This document shows positions 33,869 to 43,142 of a DNA stretch of 64,000 bases, in pieces. The DNA comes from Bacteroidetes bacterium UBA1312 (lineage in GTDB: Bacteria > Bacteroidota > Bacteroidia > Chitinophagales > Chitinophagaceae). The notes below the pieces were generated by a model, which ran no database searches, had not been told where the DNA came from, and saw only the letters and a list, made by a program, of their open reading frames with translations. Within the stretch, counting starts at the first letter, position 1, and each line of letters opens with the position of its first letter. The translations under genes and the position numbers were made by a program. Location of the stretch: NCBI GenBank assembly GCA_002307135.1, contig DBTQ01000031.1, positions 24,097-88,096 on the forward strand, given 5' to 3'.

Positions 33869-35185
33869 ATGAAACAAAAAAGAAATAAATGGCCATGGAT
33901 AATAGGAATAGCAATCGTGCTATTGATTATCTTAATAGTAGTGGGCAAATCAGGTGGTGACGATGCCTTAAAAGTAGCTGTAGAAAAAACAGCAACACAT
34001 ACCATTACCGAAACAGTGACTGCAAGTGGTAAAATATACCCCGAAACAGAAGTGAAGATAAGCCCAGAAGTAAGTGGCGAAATAATAGAACTGAATGTAG
34101 TCGAAGGCGATACCGTAAGCAAAGGACAACTACTGGTAAAAATCAACCCGGCTATCTACAATTCTGTAGTGAGTCAGGCAGAAGCATCGATGCAACAAAA
34201 CAAATCGGGTGTAACCAATTCACAGCAAATGTCGGCACAATCCAAAGCCAACTACGAGCAGGCTTTGGCTAACTACAACAGAAATAACAAGCTCTATAAA
34301 GACAAAGTGATCAGCGCTACCGAATTTGAACAGATTGAAGCGACTTACAAAGCGGCAAAAGCAGCTTACGATGCATCGCAGGCCAGTATATCCGGCGGCA
34401 ACTATGGCGTACAGGCATCAGCCGCCAACCTCAATCAGGCACGCGAAAATTTATTAAAAACCAGCATCGTAGCCCCACGTTCCGGCATTATATCCGCATT
34501 AAATGTAAAGAAGGGAGAACGTGTATTAGGTACATCGCAAATGCAGGGCACTACCTTGCTCAACATTGCAGATATGAGCCGTATTGAATTGCGTGTGGAT
34601 GTGAGTGAAACCGATATTGCAAAGGTAAAAGTAGGTGATACAAGTATTGTCAGTGCTGATGCTTACCGCAACAGGAAATTCACAGGTGTGGTATCACAAA
34701 TAAGTGTATCGAGCAGTACTACCACATCTACTACTACCGACCAGGTAACTAATTATACAGTACACATCCTACTACTTCCTGCAAGCTATGCAGATATTGT
34801 ATTGACCGGCAAATATAAATATCCGTTTAAACCCGGCATGTCGGCATCTGTAGAGATACAAACACGCAAAGAAAATAATATACTGTCTATACCGGTAAAC
34901 GCGGTAACTACAAGAGATTGGTCTGATAGTGTTAAGAAGAAAAACCAAGACATTGGTATTCGCCAGGTTGTATTTGTGTACGATGCTAAAACACAACAGG
35001 TAAAATTGCGTGATGTAAAAACAGGCATTCAAGACAATAAATATATTCAAATATTAGAAGGACTTAAAGCCGACGAAGAAGTTGTGATTGCGCCTTATGG
35101 TGCCATTGCGCGAATTTTAAAAGATGCCACAAAAGTAAAAACTGTGGCAAAGGACAAGCTTTTTGAAGTAAAAGAAGAAAAATAA
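33869..35185 (+). CDS. HlyD/MacA-type efflux adaptor (membrane fusion protein)
   Basis: A 438-residue periplasmic adaptor anchored by an N-terminal helix (WPWIIGIAIVLLIILIVVG). A lipoyl half-motif (SPEVSGEIIELNVVEGDTVSKGQ near residue 60) is followed by an alpha-helical hairpin (SKANYEQALANYNRNNKLYKD), the second lipoyl half (SIVAPRSGIISALNVKKGERV) and beta-barrel domains. It would link an inner-membrane ABC or RND pump to a TolC channel. No pump gene follows; the next gene is gpsA. A candidate channel is at 9704. Confidence 0.88.
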   Translation: MKQKRNKWPWIIGIAIVLLIILIVVGKSGGDDALKVAVEKTATHTITETVTASGKIYPETEVKISPEVSGEIIELNVVEGDTVSKGQLLVKINPAIYNSVVSQAEASMQQNKSGVTNSQQMSAQSKANYEQALANYNRNNKLYKDKVISATEFEQIEATYKAAKAAYDASQASISGGNYGVQASAANLNQARENLLKTSIVAPRSGIISALNVKKGERVLGTSQMQGTTLLNIADMSRIELRVDVSETDIAKVKVGDTSIVSADAYRNRKFTGVVSQISVSSSTTTSTTTDQVTNYTVHILLLPASYADIVLTGKYKYPFKPGMSASVEIQTRKENNILSIPVNAVTTRDWSDSVKKKNQDIGIRQVVFVYDAKTQQVKLRDVKTGIQDNKYIQILEGLKADEEVVIAPYGAIARILKDATKVKTVAKDKLFEVKEEK

Positions 35186-35241
35186 TACAGCGTTTCTTAT
35201 TTTACAATACGAGAATCGCTTCATTCAAAATTTAGCAGGCA

Positions 35242-36261
35242 TTGAGTAAATTTACAGGTAAAGTAGGTATAATTGGTAATGGAAGCTGGGGCACAGCACT
35301 GGCTAAGATATTGACTGATAATGGGCAAAAAATTCATTGGTGGATTCGGAATACGGATGCAGTATCACACCTTAAAACACGCCACCACAACCCACACTAC
35401 CTCACTTCCGTAACATTTCCGGCAGGAACTATATACCCGACCAATAATCTGAATGAACTCTTTGATACTTGCGACACAATTATATTTTGCGTACCAGCTG
35501 CTTACTCGCAAGAGATCCTGCAACTGATAACAAAAGAAATGCTCGTTGGCAAAATAATTGTTTCGGCCATTAAAGGGATATTACCTTTCAGCAATCAGCT
35601 ACTCAACGACTATCTGGTCAGCGAACGTGAGTTTGACCTGAATCGCTATGTATCAATTACAGGACCATGCCATGCAGAAGAGGTTGCCAGCGAACGACTC
35701 TCCTATCTTACCTTTTCGAGCATCGATCAAAACTTGGCTAGCACGACGGCATCTCTATTTCAAAACGAATATTTACATACCACATTCAACCACGATATAT
35801 GGGGCGCACAATATGCGTCAGTACTGAAAAACATTTATGCTATTGGTGCAGGTATAGCTCATGGACTCGATTATGGCGATAATTTTCTGAGTGTTTATAT
35901 CACCAATTGCTACCGCGAAATGTATTTGTTTTTAGAACAACATTTCGACAAGGTTCATCCTTCAGACATTCACCCTGACTTCCATACTAGTGCTTATCTA
36001 GGTGATTTACTGGTAACAGGTTATTCTTTACACAGCCGCAACAGGCGTTTTGGAATGATGATTGGTAAGGGTTACTCCGTAGAAGCTGCTATTTTGGAAA
36101 TGAATATGGTAGCCGAAGGTTACCATGCCGCCCAATGTATGCAAGTGATATCAAAGGTCTACCAAATAGATTTACCGATTGCAACCTGTATCTATCAGAT
36201 ATTGTGGGAGCGAAAGAATGCACAGCATGTATTCAAACAAATTGAACACATGCTTTCATAG
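35242..36261 (+). CDS. gpsA: NAD(P)H-dependent glycerol-3-phosphate dehydrogenase
   Basis: A 339-residue enzyme reducing dihydroxyacetone phosphate to sn-glycerol-3-phosphate for phospholipid synthesis. It has the N-terminal NAD-binding GIIGNGSWGTALA, ISAIKGILP-type lysine region (SAIKGI), and the catalytic signature ALKNIYAIGAGIAHGLDYGDN (residues about 198-217, shown here as ALKNIYAIGAG). No ATG is available; translation must begin at TTG 35242. Confidence 0.93.
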   Translation: MSKFTGKVGIIGNGSWGTALAKILTDNGQKIHWWIRNTDAVSHLKTRHHNPHYLTSVTFPAGTIYPTNNLNELFDTCDTIIFCVPAAYSQEILQLITKEMLVGKIIVSAIKGILPFSNQLLNDYLVSEREFDLNRYVSITGPCHAEEVASERLSYLTFSSIDQNLASTTASLFQNEYLHTTFNHDIWGAQYASVLKNIYAIGAGIAHGLDYGDNFLSVYITNCYREMYLFLEQHFDKVHPSDIHPDFHTSAYLGDLLVTGYSLHSRNRRFGMMIGKGYSVEAAILEMNMVAEGYHAAQCMQVISKVYQIDLPIATCIYQILWERKNAQHVFKQIEHMLS

Positions 36262-36271
36262 TAACACTTTG

Positions 36272-36601
36272 CTATGCATACTCCTGTTCTAATTTCATAT
36301 TTGCAGCATCTGTCGTTGAACTAATAGTAGCGTTATTCATATCTCTATGCCATGCTTTCAGCGTATCAGCTACATGCTGTATAAAGCCATACTGGTGCTT
36401 TAGTTCAAGCATTTGCCGATATAGCATAGACTGCTCCTGAAGCAATAAAAGAAGTGCAGCCCTGCGGTAGCTTTGTATTTGGGGGGTGGTGAGCATAATG
36501 GGTGTTTGAAGTGCATATTTTGCCCACTTTATTTTATGTTCCAGTGCAGCAATATTACTATTCAGCTGTTTGATCAATAACCAAGGATTTATATCGCTCA
36601 T
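36272..36601 (-). CDS. Hypothetical helical protein
   Basis: A 109-residue protein, almost entirely helical (LNSNIAALEHKIKWAKYAL, QEQSMLYRQMLELKHQYGF), no signal peptide or membrane segment. Not recognised. It is downstream of and in the same direction as the small HTH-like gene at 36720, 118 bases apart, and may be controlled by it. Converges on gpsA with a 10-base gap. Confidence 0.5.
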   Translation of the reverse strand: MSDINPWLLIKQLNSNIAALEHKIKWAKYALQTPIMLTTPQIQSYRRAALLLLLQEQSMLYRQMLELKHQYGFIQHVADTLKAWHRDMNNATISSTTDAANMKLEQEYA

Positions 36602-36719
36602 CTTATTTACATTAATTGTTCAGAAATATCGGTCTAAAGCGTTCCTATAAATATTCACTTATGGGCAATCGCTAAAAGACCCCATTAGTAATAATAAACT
36701 ATGAAGAAAAGGGATTAGC

Positions 36720-36953
36720 CTATTTATTAAACAGCTGCTCCATAGATATGCCCATCATAGTAGCAATATCTCTGAGTATAATGGAGGGTATATCTCTACG
36801 ATCAGCTTTTCCAATTTTCAGCCAGTCATACCAAGTGGTAGTACCTATCCTATGATGAGTAATAATATATCGGCGAATATCATTTGCCTTTTGACGACTA
36901 GTGTTCTCTAATCGTTCTGCAATATTGTAACGCAGTGATGCAACATTTTTCAT
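36720..36953 (-). CDS. Small helix-turn-helix-like regulator
   Basis: A 77-residue protein (79 if the ATG six bases upstream is used). Its middle part (RRYIITHHRIGTTTWYDWLKIGKADRRDIPS, spanning residues 26-56) followed by RDIATMMGISMEQLF resembles the end of XRE/Cro-type HTH domains, in which a short helix and an EQLF motif close the fold. The start codon lies inside an operator-like sequence (36953-36968) that recurs upstream, suggesting autoregulation. It is transcribed divergently from the XRE gene at 37099. Confidence 0.6.
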   Translation of the reverse strand: MKNVASLRYNIAERLENTSRQKANDIRRYIITHHRIGTTTWYDWLKIGKADRRDIPSIILRDIATMMGISMEQLFNK

Positions 36954-36968
36954 TTCCATATACGGGAT
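36953..36968. promoter_or_regulatory. Operator-like repeat, copy 1 (over the regulator start codon)
   Basis: TTTCCATATACGGGAT shares TTTCC-AT-TACGG with the copy at 36997-37012. It covers both candidate start codons of the minus-strand regulator. Confidence 0.4.
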
Positions 36969-36996
36969 TATTTTTTTACCTTTACTGTGTTTTTTA

Positions 36997-37012
36997 TTTC
37001 CATTTACGGAAA
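36997..37012. promoter_or_regulatory. Operator-like repeat, copy 2 (palindromic)
   Basis: TTTCCATTTACGGAAA has perfect 5-base inverted arms (TTTCC/GGAAA) around a 6-base centre, 44 bases from copy 1 and just downstream of the minus-strand promoter element. Confidence 0.45.
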
Positions 37013-37033
37013 TACATTCTTTTAAACGTAAAG

Positions 37034-37041
37034 CAAATATA
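37034..37041 (-). promoter_or_regulatory. TAnnTTTG promoter element for the minus-strand regulator
   Basis: The minus strand reads TATATTTG. Transcription would begin near 37027 and run through both operator-like repeats before the start codon. Confidence 0.5.
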
Positions 37042-37098
37042 AACAGATATGTTTTAAATAAACGAATTTGTTTACTATTTATTAATTAAATATTACAG

Positions 37099-37419
37099 AT
37101 GACAGGTAAAGAAATGATCCAAAAGATTAAGTCATTTGGATACAAAAAGATTGAAATAGCAGAGTTGATGGGCATTTCAGAACAAGCACTGAACAGTAAG
37201 TTAAAGACTACTGATATTAAAGTTTCCTTTGTACAGAAGCTTGCGGAGATAACCAACAAAAGTGTTTATGAATGGCTGAGTATAGATAATAACGGGCAAA
37301 TAAGCGAACCGCAAACAGAGTATAATAATTGGAGAACCAAGTACTACGAGCTACTCGAAGATTACAAAACAATATCAGATAAGCTGAATGATTGTCTCGA
37401 AAGCAAAGGAAAAAACTAA
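37099..37419 (+). CDS. XRE-family helix-turn-helix regulator with coiled-coil tail
   Basis: A 106-residue protein. Residues 5-60 form an XRE-like HTH (KIEIAELMGISEQALNSKL, then FVQKLAEITNKSVYEWLS). Residues 75-104 form a helical, probably coiled-coil dimerisation tail (YYELLEDYKTISDKLNDCLE). Divergent to the small regulator at 36720, with a 145-base shared control region. The arrangement resembles a two-repressor switch. Confidence 0.75.
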   Translation: MTGKEMIQKIKSFGYKKIEIAELMGISEQALNSKLKTTDIKVSFVQKLAEITNKSVYEWLSIDNNGQISEPQTEYNNWRTKYYELLEDYKTISDKLNDCLESKGKN

Positions 37420-37440
37420 ATCACATCAACACATTTTATA

Positions 37441-37486
37441 TAAATTACAAAGCCCGAACTAAATTCAGTTCGGGCTTTGTAATTTA
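37441..37486. terminator. Strong bidirectional terminator
   Basis: A 20-bp perfect stem (37441-37460 with 37467-37486) and a 6-base loop, with GC core AGCCCGAACT and A/T-rich outer ends. It lies between the convergent XRE gene and ABC permease gene. Confidence 0.92.
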
Positions 37487-37506
37487 TGCTTTAAATTGTT
37501 TTAGTG

Positions 37507-38301
37507 CTACCAATCGCCCTTTATAATGCGCCATCGACCTACAATATAGTACACAGCTACCCAGCAAAGGGTAGCAATGGCAAATGACCAGTCAGTAGGC
37601 CCTGTATTGGAGGTCATAGATGCCTTCAATAATCGGGAAGCAGAAGAGGGTAATAGTTCATCGCAACATTGCAAAGGCAAGAATAAGTCGCCGAAAAACC
37701 AATTGTATTTAAAGATAAAGATGGCATGAATAATAGATTCAAAGATAAGGCTATAGGACATGAGAATACCGATAGCAATACCGCTGCGCTTGAGCAGTAG
37801 AGATAGTAATAGCGCGAATCCCAAATAATCTAAACAGGACAAAAAGAGCCATAGTACTTTATCTATGCTTTCAAAAACAGTACTGATAGGAATACCTGTA
37901 GCGACACCGCAAACTAACCCAAGTAGAAAGGTAAATAAGGTAGTGCCAACACTGAGCGTGAGCACGACTTGCCATTTGGCATGATAAAATTGCAAACGCG
38001 TCCAACCATCAATTACATTTTGTCGATTAGTGCGGTACTGATACTCATTTGTGGTTAATATAGCTACCAATATAGCCAACAGAATAACGAAGTAACTGGC
38101 GAAGAAACATAAGTCGCCCCAAACGGAAGAAAAGTTATAGGCTTTACCTAAAAAATTTAGTCCTTTGGTACCAATAGCTATAATACCGCTACTTACACCA
38201 ATATAAAAAAGGCTGAGCAGTCCGGCAAACAAAATGGTCATGATCCAGAATACACGATAGTATTTCAGTTTCATCCATTCTAACAATAATAAGTTGGGCA
38301 T
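37507..38301 (-). CDS. ABC transporter permease (ABC-2 type)
   Basis: A 264-residue membrane protein with about six hydrophobic segments (for example FWIMTILFAGLLSLFYIGV, ASYFVILLAILVAILT, WSFAIATLCWVAVYYIVG). The ATG at 38301 gives the N-terminus MPNLLLLEWMKLKYYRVFW, typical of ABC-2 permeases; a TTG further upstream is unlikely. It is paired with the ATP-binding gene directly upstream. Export of a lipid, peptide or drug is the family role; substrate unknown. Confidence 0.82.
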   Translation of the reverse strand: MPNLLLLEWMKLKYYRVFWIMTILFAGLLSLFYIGVSSGIIAIGTKGLNFLGKAYNFSSVWGDLCFFASYFVILLAILVAILTTNEYQYRTNRQNVIDGWTRLQFYHAKWQVVLTLSVGTTLFTFLLGLVCGVATGIPISTVFESIDKVLWLFLSCLDYLGFALLLSLLLKRSGIAIGILMSYSLIFESIIHAIFIFKYNWFFGDLFLPLQCCDELLPSSASRLLKASMTSNTGPTDWSFAIATLCWVAVYYIVGRWRIIKGDW

Positions 38302-38343
38302 ATTTTTAAATATTAGGTTGCTGAAAAATAAGGTGGTCAATGA

Positions 38344-39234
38344 TTATTTTTTGGTGAGCTCCATGAAGTGGGCTTCCAGGCTTTTCTTTTTCATGTTGAT
38401 ATGTGTAAGGCTGATGCCTTTTTCAAAACAGTAGCGATTTATATCTGCCGGAGTTGTGCTCTGATCCAGTACAAGTCGTAATACACGTTCATTAGGCAAA
38501 ATGTTTTTAATGCCCGGGAAGCCCGCCAATACCTGCTGCAATAGTATAAGATCAGCAGCACTTATTTCTAACCAGTCTTCGCTTTGAAATACATTACTCA
38601 CTTCACCAGAAGCCAGTAAAGTGCCTTGTTTCAACACCGCTACATGGCTACATACTTTTTCAATTTCGTCCAACAAATGACTGGCAATGATAATGGTAAT
38701 CCCTTGCTTGTTTAATGCTATAATCATATCCCTTATCTCTGCAATACCCTCTGCATCCAACCCATTAGTAGGTTCATCAAGCACCAACACTTTAGGTTTA
38801 CCCAATAAGGCACTCGCAATAGCCAGCCGTTGTTTCATACCTAATGAATAGGTGCTGAATTTAGAATTTTTTCGTTGAGTCAGGTTAACGAGATCCAATA
38901 CTCGGTCTATATCATCAGCACCACGCTCTTTGATGGCAGCATTAATTTCGAGATTGTGTACTGCACTGAGGTAATGATAAAAATTAGGCGTTTCTAAAAG
39001 TGTGCCAATTTGCTTTCGGGCTGTTGTTGGCGGCATACCTCCAAACCATTGAAATGAGCCAGAATCTGCCTGCAAGACATCCAGCAAAATGCCGAGCAAT
39101 GTTGTTTTGCCACTACCATTAGGCCCTAAAATACCAAACACACTTGCATCCGGAACTTCAAATCCAACATCTTTTAATGCGGCTATTCTGCCATAGTTTT
39201 TGTGCAAATTCTGTATAGAAAGTATTGAAGCCAT
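38344..39234 (-). CDS. ABC transporter ATP-binding protein
   Basis: A 296-residue ATPase: Walker A GPNGSGKTTL near residue 37, signature YSLGMKQRLAIASALLG, Walker B VLVLDEPTNGLD, and the switch His in IIASHLLDEIEKV. The C-terminal 70 residues are the extra domain seen in BcrA/CcmA-like exporters. It starts 45 bases after a promoter element and is followed by its permease. Confidence 0.92.
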   Translation of the reverse strand: MASILSIQNLHKNYGRIAALKDVGFEVPDASVFGILGPNGSGKTTLLGILLDVLQADSGSFQWFGGMPPTTARKQIGTLLETPNFYHYLSAVHNLEINAAIKERGADDIDRVLDLVNLTQRKNSKFSTYSLGMKQRLAIASALLGKPKVLVLDEPTNGLDAEGIAEIRDMIIALNKQGITIIIASHLLDEIEKVCSHVAVLKQGTLLASGEVSNVFQSEDWLEISAADLILLQQVLAGFPGIKNILPNERVLRLVLDQSTTPADINRYCFEKGISLTHINMKKKSLEAHFMELTKK

Positions 39235-39285
39235 ACACTGGTGTGTTTAATATTATGGAGAAAAGATACTGCTCGTTGACGAAGA

Positions 39286-39293
39286 CAAATGTA
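39286..39293 (-). promoter_or_regulatory. TAnnTTTG promoter element of the ABC transporter operon
   Basis: The minus strand reads TACATTTG, about 50 bases upstream of the ATPase start codon. Confidence 0.5.
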
Positions 39294-39419
39294 GTGGATA
39301 TAATAATAATAAGACCGTAATATTAAAGCACAATCCAGTACTTGAACATCGACAAAAATTTAATAGTAGTTTCATGCCAATATAAATTTAAGTACTTTCA
39401 CATCATATCTTTAAGCCAA

Positions 39420-40394
39420 ATGAGTGAAGCAACAAAACTACACAGCGACGGCATTATCAATGAGGATGAGCTTAATAAAATTCAATATTACGAATCGCAA
39501 AAGCTATTTTCGATACATTGGGAGTTACGTACCATTCTTTACTTAGGAATCCTGCTTTTAAGCTCCGGTATTGGCATCCTCGTATATCTGCATATTGATA
39601 CGATTGGACATCAAGCTATATTAGCCGCTATAGCTCTGGCTTCTGGCGGATGCTTTTATTATGCATTCAAACACAGGCAAGCTTACAGTAACGTGCAGGT
39701 AAAAAACGAGTCTCCGTTGTTCGATTATATTGCACTGCTGGCCTGCTTATTGTTTGGCACTTTTATTGGATATATCCAGTACCAATACCATTTGTTTGGA
39801 TACCATTATGGATTGGCTACAGCAATACCAGCTGTTTTATTTTTTTATTGCGCCTATATTTTCGACCATAAAGGGTTATTGGCACTAGGACTTACCGGGC
39901 TTGCAAGTAGTGCCGGGCTTAGTATTGCTCCAATGCAGTTATTAGAAAGCAATAATTTCATGAGCAATAATATTCTATTCACAGCACTGGCATTTGGTGT
40001 CATTACAGTTGCTTTTGCCAAGTATAGTGATGTAAAAAACATCAAAGCACATTTTAGTTTCAGCTATCACAATTTTGCAGCCAATTTATTGTTCATCGCT
40101 ACCCTTGCATTATTGTTTAATCAACCTCTCAAACCCCTAAGCTTTATTCTACTCTGCGTGTTGTCATTTTACTTTATCAAATATGCTATTGCACAACAGT
40201 CATTCTGGTTCTTACTACTCTCTACTCTATACAGTTATATAGGATTGAGTTATGTGGTGTTCTCTTTGATGTATTATGGACATAGCGGTGGAGACGGCAT
40301 TTTCACGCTAGGCATTTTCTATCTGTTCGCTTCCTGCGCCGGAGTGATTTATTTCTTTATTAATTATAAAAAAATATTGGGGCTCAAAAAATGA
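39420..40394 (+). CDS. DUF2157-like multi-pass membrane protein
   Basis: A 324-residue protein. A short soluble N-terminal helix region (DGIINEDELNKIQYYESQ) resembles the DUF2157 opening, and about nine to ten hydrophobic segments follow (ILYLGILLLSSGIGILVYL and onward). The ATG at 39420 is chosen; the frame upstream has only a TTG. Its stop overlaps the next gene (ATGA), so the two are translationally coupled. Function unknown. Confidence 0.7.
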   Translation: MSEATKLHSDGIINEDELNKIQYYESQKLFSIHWELRTILYLGILLLSSGIGILVYLHIDTIGHQAILAAIALASGGCFYYAFKHRQAYSNVQVKNESPLFDYIALLACLLFGTFIGYIQYQYHLFGYHYGLATAIPAVLFFYCAYIFDHKGLLALGLTGLASSAGLSIAPMQLLESNNFMSNNILFTALAFGVITVAFAKYSDVKNIKAHFSFSYHNFAANLLFIATLALLFNQPLKPLSFILLCVLSFYFIKYAIAQQSFWFLLLSTLYSYIGLSYVVFSLMYYGHSGGDGIFTLGIFYLFASCAGVIYFFINYKKILGLKK

Positions 40395-41590
40395 TTGCAT
40401 ACAATAAACAATCACTTGACCATTTAAGAATAGTCAGGAAAGCGAAACAATGGCAGGCACAGCAATTGCTGTCGGAAGAACAATTATCTGTTGTTAGCCA
40501 GAAGTACACATCAGATTTTTATACACCCAATCTGTTCATCAAAATTGGACTGTTTATTTTTACGTACATCCTTATCAGTACGGGAACAGGTCTTTTCAGC
40601 ATTCTGTTCATAAAAGCGTTTGAGGATTCCAATAGTGGTTTTATCCATTTCTTTTGCTTGTTGTGGGCAACTATATGTGTGGTATCATTAGAGGTATTGA
40701 TCAAAAACCGAAAGATATATAAATCAGGCATTGATCAAGCTTTGCTCTATGCCGCCATCATTTTTATATGTTGCAACATAGGTTATTTATTTAGAAATTC
40801 ATTGGACAACAGCAACAGTATTCTTAGCTGCGCCATCATATTGATGCCCATACTTGCATCTGCCATTATTCGTTATGCAGATACACTTGTTGCATTTTGC
40901 CTGGCACTCTGTTGCTATACTATATTTTATTTGCTGGTACTGAAACTGGGTGCTGTTGCCAAAATGATTCTTCCATTTGCATTTATGTTATTGTCCGTAG
41001 CCATTTATATACTTACACAGCAATTAAAACGTAAAGAGCAATTGATCTATTGGAGGTCGTGCGTTGAGGTATTTGAATGTTTTGCTCTTGTTACATTCTA
41101 TATTTCCTGCAATTATTTTGTGATACGGGAATCCAGCATTCACTTTTTCGACCTAAGTTTAAACGAAGGGCAAGATATTCCCTTAGCTATCGTGTTCTAT
41201 TTACTCACCGCTATTGTGCCAATTGTATATGTATATTATGGGCTTAAGCGTAAACGCAAAATTTTATTGTGGGTAGGCCTATTACTAGTTGCAGCAGCAG
41301 CTATGACTTTTAAATATTATTTTAGTCTTGGTCATCCTGAAATAACACTTACCATTGCAGGCATTCTGATGATCGTCATTGCCTATGCTGCTATTAAATA
41401 CTTAAAAACGCCTAAACATGGCATTACTTTCGAAGAAGAATTAGACGAAGATAATTTCTTAAAAACAAATGCAGAAGCCATCGTTCTGGCTCAAAGCTTT
41501 GCACAACAAGGAGGTACTGAACAAGCAGAACACCCGATAGAATTTGGTGGTGGCAGCTCCGGTGGTGGTGGCGCAGGCAGCACATACTAA
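40391..41590 (+). CDS. Multi-pass membrane protein with Gly/Ser tail, partner of the DUF2157-like gene
   Basis: A 399-residue protein built like its neighbour: a soluble start (LRIVRKAKQWQAQQLLSEEQ) followed by about ten hydrophobic segments (LFIFTYILISTGTGLFSILFI and onward). It ends in a cytoplasmic tail, acidic then Gly/Ser-rich (FGGGSSGGGGAGSTY). The pair may form a complex. The Gly-rich tail is mirrored by the Gly-rich N-terminus of the convergent Tim44-like protein. Confidence 0.7.
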   Translation: MIAYNKQSLDHLRIVRKAKQWQAQQLLSEEQLSVVSQKYTSDFYTPNLFIKIGLFIFTYILISTGTGLFSILFIKAFEDSNSGFIHFFCLLWATICVVSLEVLIKNRKIYKSGIDQALLYAAIIFICCNIGYLFRNSLDNSNSILSCAIILMPILASAIIRYADTLVAFCLALCCYTIFYLLVLKLGAVAKMILPFAFMLLSVAIYILTQQLKRKEQLIYWRSCVEVFECFALVTFYISCNYFVIRESSIHFFDLSLNEGQDIPLAIVFYLLTAIVPIVYVYYGLKRKRKILLWVGLLLVAAAAMTFKYYFSLGHPEITLTIAGILMIVIAYAAIKYLKTPKHGITFEEELDEDNFLKTNAEAIVLAQSFAQQGGTEQAEHPIEFGGGSSGGGGAGSTY

Positions 41591-41613
41591 TCATGTTCAA
41601 AGATCAGACGTAG

Positions 41614-41658
41614 CATAAAAGCATAAGAGCTGTCAATGACAGCTCTTATGCTTTTATG
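41614..41658. terminator. Strong bidirectional terminator
   Basis: A 21-bp perfect stem (41614-41634 with 41638-41658) with a 3-base loop. It separates the convergent membrane-protein pair and the Tim44-like gene. Confidence 0.92.
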
Positions 41659-41693
41659 GCCTATATAGTTGAGTTATACAATCGGGTCATTCA

Positions 41694-43094
41694 TTAATAC
41701 CAGGAAAAATCAGTCAATACCCAATTGCGTGCGGTATCTACAACCGGTGCATCACAATAGCCACATGTATCGTTGGTCGTATCGTCATAAGGAGCTCCAC
41801 AGCTAGCACATTCATAACTGAAAGCGACTTCCTTCTCAGGAGCACGCAAGGCTGCAAGGTCTTTAGACAATACTATCCCAAAATGATGTATAGCAATGTC
41901 TCTATCTAACAATACGAGTTTGGTATCTGTACGAACACGCTGATAAGTAGCGCTAAGGGTAAACGAAAGGTTGAGCTTATCTGCTTTTGTATCGTAGCCG
42001 GATAGCGTAACATCATTGAGATACAATCGGTCAAATACGAAATTGCCTATTGTGGCTTTCTGCTGCAATATTATATCAGCAACAGCCTTATCAGCAAAGC
42101 GGGAAAGCTTTTTATTGTTATCGCCGCCGAACACTTCCATTATTTGCATAAACACATTAGACGCAATATCTTCCACTCGCTGAACAGAAAACAGCGGATC
42201 GTTTTTAGTGATTTCGTGTAAGCCTGCATCTTGCAACATTTGGTTCTTGCCACCGTAATCGTCCATTTGTGTAATTTCACTCAGCACCCAATCATAAGCC
42301 GCGTTATTGGTAAGCGTATGGCAGCTGGAACAACGACTTACTTCTCCTAGTTTATTTTCAAGCGCCGCACCACAATTCGGGCATTGGCTACTGCTATACA
42401 TATCATTAGGAGTTGCAGCTTTGGCATCACTTCTTTTAATAAATGTCCAGTACTCTGTATCGCTATCTCCTTCAAATGATTCATTAAGCGAAGGATATTT
42501 TTCGCTAATAAATTCGTCGTCCATTGAGAATGAAATAGCAACATCTGCTGTTTCATAAGCACCATCTGTACTTATATCGGCAAGGTAAATATTATGAATA
42601 CGGATATTACTCAAGCGGTTGTACTGCGACATTTTTTTCATCATCGCAAACTGTGCAGTAAAGCGCTGGTACACACCATCGGACATCCATTGTCGTACTT
42701 TACTTAAGTCCTGCCGTTGCCAGGCTTGCTGCAATTCCATAAAAGATGTAGCCACTTTTTCGGGAGTCAGACCTTCAGGAAAGGCATTTTGAGGTGTTGT
42801 AGGCATCAGACCTTCCTGTGGCTCACCATTATTCTGTGGCTGAAGTTTATTTTTAAAAATAAAATACAAGACCAAAACAATAATGACAACAACAATTAGA
42901 GAAGGACTTAGAAAAAATCCGCCGCCACCGCCACCATAACTGTGACCATAGCCACCGCTGCTATGATAACCACCACCGCCGCCACTATGGCGCCCTCCGC
43001 CACCACCTACACGTGCCAGCGCCGCAAAAGAAAAAAAACTAAAACTGCTGCTCAGCAATAATATCCTTCCTGCTAACGATTTACTTACTTTCAT
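41694..43094 (-). CDS. Membrane-anchored Tim44-like protein with two zinc ribbons
   Basis: A 466-residue protein. A signal-like hydrophobic start is followed by a Gly/His/Ser/Tyr-rich stretch (residues about 30-58, many GGGG blocks) and a transmembrane helix (LIVVVIIVLVLYFIF). A Tim44-like domain comes next (EKVATSFMELQQAWQRQDLSKV). A first zinc ribbon is CPNC...CSSC near 245-265, a second Tim44-like region follows, and a C-terminal ribbon is CASC...CGYC near 437-452. No enzyme motif. It lies 48 bases after the SPFH gene, probably in one transcript. The combination recalls the YdjG-type partners of SPFH proteins in membrane-stress operons (inference). Confidence 0.75.
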   Translation of the reverse strand: MKVSKSLAGRILLLSSSFSFFSFAALARVGGGGGRHSGGGGGYHSSGGYGHSYGGGGGGFFLSPSLIVVVIIVLVLYFIFKNKLQPQNNGEPQEGLMPTTPQNAFPEGLTPEKVATSFMELQQAWQRQDLSKVRQWMSDGVYQRFTAQFAMMKKMSQYNRLSNIRIHNIYLADISTDGAYETADVAISFSMDDEFISEKYPSLNESFEGDSDTEYWTFIKRSDAKAATPNDMYSSSQCPNCGAALENKLGEVSRCSSCHTLTNNAAYDWVLSEITQMDDYGGKNQMLQDAGLHEITKNDPLFSVQRVEDIASNVFMQIMEVFGGDNNKKLSRFADKAVADIILQQKATIGNFVFDRLYLNDVTLSGYDTKADKLNLSFTLSATYQRVRTDTKLVLLDRDIAIHHFGIVLSKDLAALRAPEKEVAFSYECASCGAPYDDTTNDTCGYCDAPVVDTARNWVLTDFSWY

Positions 43095-43142
43095 TAAAAT
43101 CAGTCTAAAGAAATGTTCGGAATAGTAACTTAACTATAATTG

